DNA from: JACCVL01 sp038232655
Lineage (GTDB): Bacteria > Actinomycetota > Actinomycetes > Propionibacteriales > Nocardioidaceae
Assembly (NCBI GenBank): GCA_038232655.1
Contig: JBBSNM010000069.1
Span: 1 to 15,487, forward strand
Direction: 5' to 3'
DNA length: 15,487 bases
Positions within the stretch are counted from its first letter, which is position 1, and every line of letters starts with the position of its first letter. A program made the translations under genes and the position numbers. Below the pieces are notes generated by a model that did no database searches, was not told where the DNA came from, and saw only the letters and a list, made by a program, of their open reading frames with translations. Shown here one piece after another: positions 12,074 through 15,487 of this stretch.

Positions 12074-12585
12074 GTCGCTGCCGCGTCGCGCAGCGCGGCC
12101 TCCTCGACGCGGATGCGCACGGCGAGCAGCGAACCGTTGGCGACGGTGAAGGCAACCGCCGTCACCCAGGCGGAGTGCACCAGCGGCAGCGCCATCCCCT
12201 CGACCGCGACGGCGACATAGTTGGGGTGGCGTACCAACCGGTACGGGCCGGCGGCGACCAGCCGCATGCCTGGGACCACCACGACCCGGGTGCTCCAGTG
12301 CCGGCCCAGGGTGGCGATGCACCACCAGCGCAGCGCCTGGGCGGCGACCACGAGCGCGGCCATCGTCCAACCCACCAGGGGCAGGAACGGGCGGTCCGCA
12401 ACCGCCACCTCGACCAGCGCGCCCAGCAGCAGCCCGACGTGCAGCAGCACCATCACCGGGTAGTGCCGGGCTCCGTGCTCTCGGCCGCCCCTCGCCAGGC
12501 TCCACGCCGTGTTGCGCAGGGACACCCTCAGCTCGACCAGCCGTTCGACGGCGACCAGCGCGACCAGCCCGGTGAACCAGATCAT
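12070..12585 (-). CDS. isoprenylcysteine carboxyl methyltransferase (ICMT) family membrane methyltransferase
   Basis: The 171-residue membrane protein has hydrophobic segments at about 1-13, 43-63, 69-86 and 131-155. It carries the ICMT-family SAM-binding signature GPYRLVRHPNYVAVAVEGMA in its second half, with WSTRVVVVPGMRLVAAGP before it. Bacterial members next to type III PKS genes methylate the alkylresorcinol or related phenolic lipid; SrsB of Streptomyces griseus is the model. No isoprenylcysteine substrate is expected in this organism. The ATG at 12585 lies seven bases after the PKS stop with GGTGGTGAG just upstream. The stop overlaps the start of the FAD gene, so PKS, methyltransferase and flavoprotein form one tight operon. 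O-methylation of a hydroxyl on the polyketide ring is the favoured reaction (inference). Confidence 0.88.
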   Translation of the reverse strand: MIWFTGLVALVAVERLVELRVSLRNTAWSLARGGREHGARHYPVMVLLHVGLLLGALVEVAVADRPFLPLVGWTMAALVVAAQALRWWCIATLGRHWSTRVVVVPGMRLVAAGPYRLVRHPNYVAVAVEGMALPLVHSAWVTAVAFTVANGSLLAVRIRVEEAALRDAAAT

Positions 12586-12592
12586 GGGCCGC

Positions 12593-13663
12593 TCACCACC
12601 GCAGCAGCACCAGCTCGGAGCAGAAGCCGGGACCCATCGCCAGCAGCACGCCCGGCGACCCGGCCTCGTGGCGACGCTCGGTCAGGGTGTCGTGCAGCAC
12701 GTGCAGCACCGACGCCGAAGACAGGTTGCCGACCTCGGCGAGCGAGCGTCGGGTGAGCTCGGTGGCAGCGTACGGCAGGCCCAGGGCAGACTGGATCGCC
12801 TCGATGACCTTCGGCCCGCCGGGATGGCACACCCAGCCGGTGACGTCGTCGATCTTCAGGTCGGCGTCGGCGAGGAACGCGCGGACGTCCTCCCCGAGAT
12901 GCTGCTCGACCAAGTCGGGCACCTCGGCGCCGAGCACGATCTTGAGGCCGCTGGCTCCGAAGTCCCAGCCCATCGCCCGCTCCGAGTCGGGGTAGAGCCG
13001 GCTGCGGGCGGCGACGACCTGGGGCCCGGTCCATCGCTGTCCGACCGGCGGGTGTCGGTCGTCGCCTGTCATCACCACCGCGGCGGCGCCGTCGCCGAAC
13101 AGTCCGCTGGCCACCAGCGCTGCGGTGGAGCTGTCGTTGCGCTGCAGCGTGAGCGAGCACAGCTCGACCGACAGCAAGACGGCGACATCCGCACGCCGGC
13201 CGGCGAGCAGGTCGTCGACCCGCGCGATGCCGGCCGCGCCGCCGACGCAGCCCAGCCCCATCAGCGGCACCCGCCGGACGTCGGGGCGCAACCCGACGAC
13301 ACCGGCGATCCGGGCCTCGATCGAGGGCACCGCGAGGCCGGTGACGGTGGTCGAGACGACCGTGTCGACATCCTCGGGTTGCAGGCCGGCCTGCTGCAGC
13401 GCGCCGGCCAGCGCCCGGGCTCCGAGGTCGACGGCGACCTCGATGAAGGCGTCGTTGGCGGCGCCGAAGTCGGCCAGGTCTGGATAGCGCTCGAGCGGCA
13501 GGGCGAGGTGGCGGGCGCCGACCTGGGCGTTGCTGTGCAGCCGGCGCAACAGCCCGCGCTTGGTCTCGAGGTCGAGACAGATGTCGGCGAATGCCGCGGT
13601 GATCTCGTCCTGCCGGTAGCGGTGCGCTGGCAGCGCCGGCTGCACCGCCACGATCCGGCTCAC
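12593..13663 (-). CDS. type III polyketide synthase (alkylresorcinol/alkylpyrone synthase-like)
   Basis: The 356-residue protein is a chalcone/stilbene synthase-superfamily enzyme. The catalytic triad is Cys139 in PLMGLGCVGGAAG, His280 in GWVCHPGGPKVIEA and Asn313 in AEVGNLSSASVLHVL, and GPGFCSELVLLRW closes the protein, as in bacterial alkylresorcinol and pyrone synthases. The phenylalanine gate pair of plant chalcone synthases is not obvious, which suits long acyl starters. The likely reaction is extension of a fatty acyl-CoA or acyl-ACP with malonyl-CoA units and ring closure to a resorcinol, quinol precursor or pyrone. It is the first gene of the minus-strand operon. The start is a GTG at 13663 with no clear ribosome-binding site, so an internal start a few codons later is possible. 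The fatty-acid genes earlier in the window could supply starters, though linkage does not prove that. Confidence 0.93.
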   Translation of the reverse strand: MSRIVAVQPALPAHRYRQDEITAAFADICLDLETKRGLLRRLHSNAQVGARHLALPLERYPDLADFGAANDAFIEVAVDLGARALAGALQQAGLQPEDVDTVVSTTVTGLAVPSIEARIAGVVGLRPDVRRVPLMGLGCVGGAAGIARVDDLLAGRRADVAVLLSVELCSLTLQRNDSSTAALVASGLFGDGAAAVVMTGDDRHPPVGQRWTGPQVVAARSRLYPDSERAMGWDFGASGLKIVLGAEVPDLVEQHLGEDVRAFLADADLKIDDVTGWVCHPGGPKVIEAIQSALGLPYAATELTRRSLAEVGNLSSASVLHVLHDTLTERRHEAGSPGVLLAMGPGFCSELVLLRW

Positions 13664-13737
13664 CGGGGCTGATCCGGCCGGTCGGGGTGCTCGGGCAGCG
13701 GCCGGCCTCGGACCGTTGCCGGGTCTAGGCTCACCCG
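13664..13737. promoter_or_regulatory. divergent promoter region between type III PKS and UbiA genes
   Basis: Only 74 bp separate the two start codons, so shared control of the operon and the prenyltransferase is likely. On the plus strand TAGGCT (13726-13731) followed by six bases and the ATG at 13738 indicates a leaderless message for the prenyltransferase. No clear minus-strand -10 was identified. Confidence 0.5.
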
Positions 13738-14613
13738 ATGGTGCAGCGCAGGGCCGGTGCGCCGGCGCGGGCGGGTCGGCGCGGGCGCGCGGCCGCCGTG
13801 CGTGCCCTGGCCGCCTCGTCGCATCCCGGCCCGGTGGTGACGGTCACCACGTTGGCGACCCTGCTGAGCCTCGCGGTGGGTGCCGGTCTGGGGTCGCTGC
13901 TGGTGCTGCTGGCGTTCCTGGCCGGTCAGCTGTCGATCGGCTGGTCGAACGACTGGCTCGACGCAACCCGCGACGCCGCGGTCGGGCGCCGAGACAAGCC
14001 CGTGGCCGTCGGGGCGGTCGACGCCCGCATGGTGCGGTCGGCCGCCGTGGTCGCGGCCGTCGCCACCGTCGTGCTGTCGTTCGGTCTCGGCTGGCGGGGC
14101 GGGCTGGCCCACACGCTGGCGGTGACCGCGGGGTGGGCGTACAACGCCGGCCTCAAGGCCACGGTCTGGTCGTGGGCCCCGTACGCGCTGTTCTTCGGCC
14201 TGCTGCCGGTGGTCGTCGTGGTGGCGCTGCCCGACCACCCGCGGGCACCGGTGTGGATGGTCGGCGCGGGGGCGCTGCTCGGCGTGGGTGCACACCTGGT
14301 CAACGTACTGCCGGACCTCGAGGACGATCGATCCACCGGCGTACGCGGCTTGCCACACCGGCTGGGTCGCACCCGGGCTGGCGTGCTGGCGCCGGTCGTG
14401 CTGGTCGTCGCCTCCTGGCTGGTCGTCGCCGGTCCAGATGGCTCGATCTCCCGCGACGGGCTTGTCGTGCTCGGCGTGGTCGGCGTGGTGGCCACCCTCG
14501 GCGCCGTCGGGGCCGCCGCCGGGCGACGACGGCTCCCGCTGCTCGCCACGGCAGCGGTGGCGCTCGTGGACGTCGCCTTGCTCGTCGCCGCCGGCGAGTC
14601 GCTGGTGCGTTGA
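13738..14613 (+). CDS. UbiA-family prenyltransferase
   Basis: The 291-residue polytopic membrane protein has the two aspartate-rich motifs of UbiA enzymes: NDWLDATRDAAVGRRDKP (residues 71-88) and DLEDDRSTGVRGLPHRLG (193-210), which bind the Mg-diphosphate of the prenyl donor. Hydrophobic helices fill the rest, at about 32-66, 98-118, 124-136, 148-165, 174-190, 212-232, 241-263 and 267-285. The N-terminal 25 residues are strongly basic and cytoplasmic. UbiA enzymes attach prenyl chains to aromatic acceptors in menaquinone, haem O, chlorophyll or secondary metabolites; in this setting, divergent from a type III PKS, the acceptor is probably the PKS phenol or quinol. A menaquinone (MenA) or other housekeeping role is less likely because no men genes are near. 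The ATG at 13738 sits six bases after a -10 hexamer. Confidence 0.88.
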   Translation: MVQRRAGAPARAGRRGRAAAVRALAASSHPGPVVTVTTLATLLSLAVGAGLGSLLVLLAFLAGQLSIGWSNDWLDATRDAAVGRRDKPVAVGAVDARMVRSAAVVAAVATVVLSFGLGWRGGLAHTLAVTAGWAYNAGLKATVWSWAPYALFFGLLPVVVVVALPDHPRAPVWMVGAGALLGVGAHLVNVLPDLEDDRSTGVRGLPHRLGRTRAGVLAPVVLVVASWLVVAGPDGSISRDGLVVLGVVGVVATLGAVGAAAGRRRLPLLATAAVALVDVALLVAAGESLVR

Positions 14614-14642
14614 TCGCGTCGCACCGCGCCGCCGACCGACTC

Positions 14643-14696
14643 GCGCGCGGCGCGCGCGGCGAGCGCGGCGAGCGCGGCGAGCGCGGCGAGCGCGGC
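14643..14696. repeat. 9-bp tandem array, six copies
   Basis: Two copies of GCGCGCGGC (14643-14660) run straight into four copies of GAGCGCGGC (14661-14696), with no interruption. The array lies in the 212-bp gap between the prenyltransferase stop and the thiamine-binding gene. It is all G/C apart from the A in each of the last four units. Read in frame it would encode a short repeat, but no start or family supports a gene. Copy number may vary between strains. Confidence 0.8.
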
Positions 14697-14813
14697 GTTA
14701 AGGGTCATCGGGCGCCCTCGAGGTGACCGTCAACACCGCAGTCGATTGTCGAGGGGCGGTCGCGTGCACCGTTGCCGCGTCGGGTGACGCGCGCAGGCGT
14801 GAGCGCCCTCTGC

Positions 14814-14826
14814 CACGCTGGCGTCA
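14814..14826 (+). promoter_or_regulatory. possible leaderless promoter of the thiamine-binding protein gene
   Basis: CACGCT at 14814-14819 is followed by six bases and the ATG at 14826, the same geometry as the stronger TANNNT cases in this window. There is no Shine-Dalgarno sequence before the ATG. The hexamer is a weak match, so this rests mainly on spacing. Confidence 0.3.
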
Positions 14827-15125
14827 TGATCGTGGCATTCAGCATCAGCCCCAGCGGGGGCGACGAGTCCGGCGGCGTGGGCGAGGCGGTGGCCGAGGCC
14901 GTGCGGGCGGTCCGCGCCAGCGGACTGCCGTGTGAGACCAACGCCATGTTCACCAACATCGAGGGCGAGTGGGACGAGGTCATGGCGGTCGTCAAGCAAG
15001 CCGTCGACGTGGTCGCCGACCGCGCACCGCGAGTCGGCCTGGTGCTGAAGGCCGACATCCGGCCCGGCCACACCGGCCAACTGGCCGCCAAGGTGACATC
15101 GCTCGAGCAGCACCTGGCTGACTGA
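14826..15125 (+). CDS. thiamine-binding protein, MTH1187/YkoF-like (DUF77) family
   Basis: The 99-residue product starts MIVAFSISPSGGDESGGVGE, a family hallmark, followed by AVAEAVRAVRASGLPCETN, FTNIEGEWDEVMAVVKQAVD (residues 42-61) and RVGLVLKADIRPGHTGQLAAKV. Proteins of this fold form a ferredoxin-like dimer or tetramer and bind thiamine or hydroxymethylpyrimidine in some members; a firm enzymatic function is not known. The ATG at 14826 is chosen because the family starts here and a -10 element is rightly placed; an upstream in-frame start near 14772 would add 18 residues with no family match. No thiamine gene or TPP riboswitch is near. The gene is a single unit, convergent with the HNH gene. 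Confidence 0.88.
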   Translation: MIVAFSISPSGGDESGGVGEAVAEAVRAVRASGLPCETNAMFTNIEGEWDEVMAVVKQAVDVVADRAPRVGLVLKADIRPGHTGQLAAKVTSLEQHLAD

Positions 15126-15167
15126 TCGGGCCCCCACCCGTCGCCCTCCCGCCTGCTTCCGACCCGA

Positions 15168-15219
15168 CCTGCCCCACCTGCCCCACCTGCCCCGGCTGCC
15201 CCGGCTGCCCACCTGCACC
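15168..15219. repeat. second 9-bp-period C-rich array in a convergent gap
   Basis: About five and a half units of CCTGCCCCA, drifting to GCTGCCCCG, run from 15168 to 15219; one unit has lost a base. The gap (15126-15250) separates the stops of the thiamine-binding gene and the HNH gene. Beyond the array the C-rich strand continues to a weak CCCC/GGGG stem at about 15225-15240 that may help termination. No gene is seen in the gap. Confidence 0.65.
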
Positions 15220-15250
15220 GGGCCCCCCGCGCCTCCGGGGCAGGGCGGGA

Positions 15251-15487
15251 TCAGGTGGTTCGTCGTCGGGTGAAGCGGCGGTGGCGGATGGGGGTGCGCG
15301 TGGGGTCGATGTCGGCGGGTGGGACGAGCTCCGGGACGTGGTCGGCCGCCCAGACCACCCGCCAGCCGTTGTCGTGGACCAGGTGGTGGTGGCGTCCGCA
15401 GAGCAGCACTCCGCCGTGGTCACCGTTGACGTCGGTGCGCCCGCCGGCCGCCCAGGCAGTGGGGTGGTGCACCTCGCACCAGGCTGG
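15251..15487 (-). CDS. HNH endonuclease domain protein (DUF222/13E12 type), C-terminal end only
   Basis: Only the last 78 residues lie in the window; the N-terminal part is cut by the right edge. The frame reads PAWCEVHHPTAWAAGGRTDV, then VLLCGRHHHLVHDNGWRVVW, which is the HNH signature with Cys-x2-HH and CGRHHHLVHD, holding both the metal-binding cysteines and the catalytic histidines. The tail is Arg-rich. Proteins with this ending usually carry an N-terminal DUF222 domain, are about 400-500 residues long and occur in many copies in actinobacterial genomes (13E12 repeat family of mycobacteria). They are thought to be mobile or defence-related nucleases, but the cellular role is not settled. 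An internal start at 15472 would be wrong, since the domain continues upstream past it. Confidence 0.88.
   Translation of the reverse strand, partial: PAWCEVHHPTAWAAGGRTDVNGDHGGVLLCGRHHHLVHDNGWRVVWAADHVPELVPPADIDPTRTPIRHRRFTRRRTT

Noticed and set aside
12074..12505. Upstream in-frame extension of the FAD gene through the methyltransferase gene.
   Set aside because: FAD-binding proteins start directly before the GxGxxG fold, and the ATG at 12073 overlaps the upstream stop in the usual coupling pattern.
12593..13663. Reading the type III PKS as a second FabH or a plant-type chalcone synthase.
   Set aside because: The GLGCVGG and CHPGGPKV motifs are those of bacterial type III PKS, and the neighbours fit phenolic-lipid synthesis.
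12509..13672. Plus-strand 387-residue open frame opposite the type III PKS.
   Set aside because: Its minus-strand counterpart has the complete Cys-His-Asn triad; the plus-strand product has no domain.
14614..14825. Possible TPP riboswitch before the thiamine-binding gene.
   Set aside because: The conserved CTGAGA and ACCTGA elements were not seen, and the start appears leaderless.
15168..15219. Possible CRISPR-like array.
   Set aside because: The units are 9 bp with no spacers and drift in sequence; this is a simple tandem array.

Overview
The window comes from a very GC-rich actinobacterium (Actinomycetota). The pointers are strong GC at third codon positions, many GTG starts, several apparently leaderless genes, an actinobacterial-type fatty-acid (FAS-II) locus with its PucR-family regulator, a DUF3145 gene, and an HNH protein of the DUF222/13E12 type. 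The mix would suit Nocardioidaceae or a related family, but the genus is inference.

Region 1 (1-8119) is fatty-acid synthesis. A truncated alpha/beta hydrolase runs off the left edge on the minus strand. Divergent from it is fasR (758-1963), then a probable operon fabD-fabH-acpP-fabF-accD (2042-7412). Together these make malonyl-CoA (AccD), load it onto ACP (FabD), start chains (FabH) and extend them (FabF). A long inverted repeat across the fasR stop codon is a candidate operator or hairpin ahead of fabD. FabD carries a C-terminal biotinyl/lipoyl-like domain with no lysine at the attachment position. A membrane-anchored protein of unknown function (7432-8052) follows and converges on DUF3145 (8119-8610) across a nested hairpin.

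Region 2 (8611-10979) holds a divergent intergenic region rich in small palindromes, a small GNAT-fold protein, and a PAP2-type membrane phosphatase/phosphotransferase apparently coupled to a CDP-alcohol phosphatidyltransferase (PgsA type). The theme is phospholipid synthesis.

Region 3 (10988-14613) is a compact type III polyketide locus. On the minus strand are a type III PKS, an ICMT-type methyltransferase and an FAD-dependent oxidoreductase (7-bp gap, then ATGA overlap); divergent from them is a UbiA-family prenyltransferase. The set resembles known actinobacterial phenolic-lipid and prenylated alkylquinone clusters. It may use acyl starters from fatty-acid synthesis.

Region 4 (14614-15487) has a thiamine-binding MTH1187/YkoF-type protein between two GC-rich arrays of 9-bp period, then the C-terminal end of an HNH endonuclease running off the right edge.

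A recurrent pattern is a TANNNT or NANNNT hexamer placed six or seven bases before an ATG or GTG, which suggests leaderless transcripts for at least five genes. No tRNA, rRNA, CRISPR array, insertion sequence or phage gene was seen.
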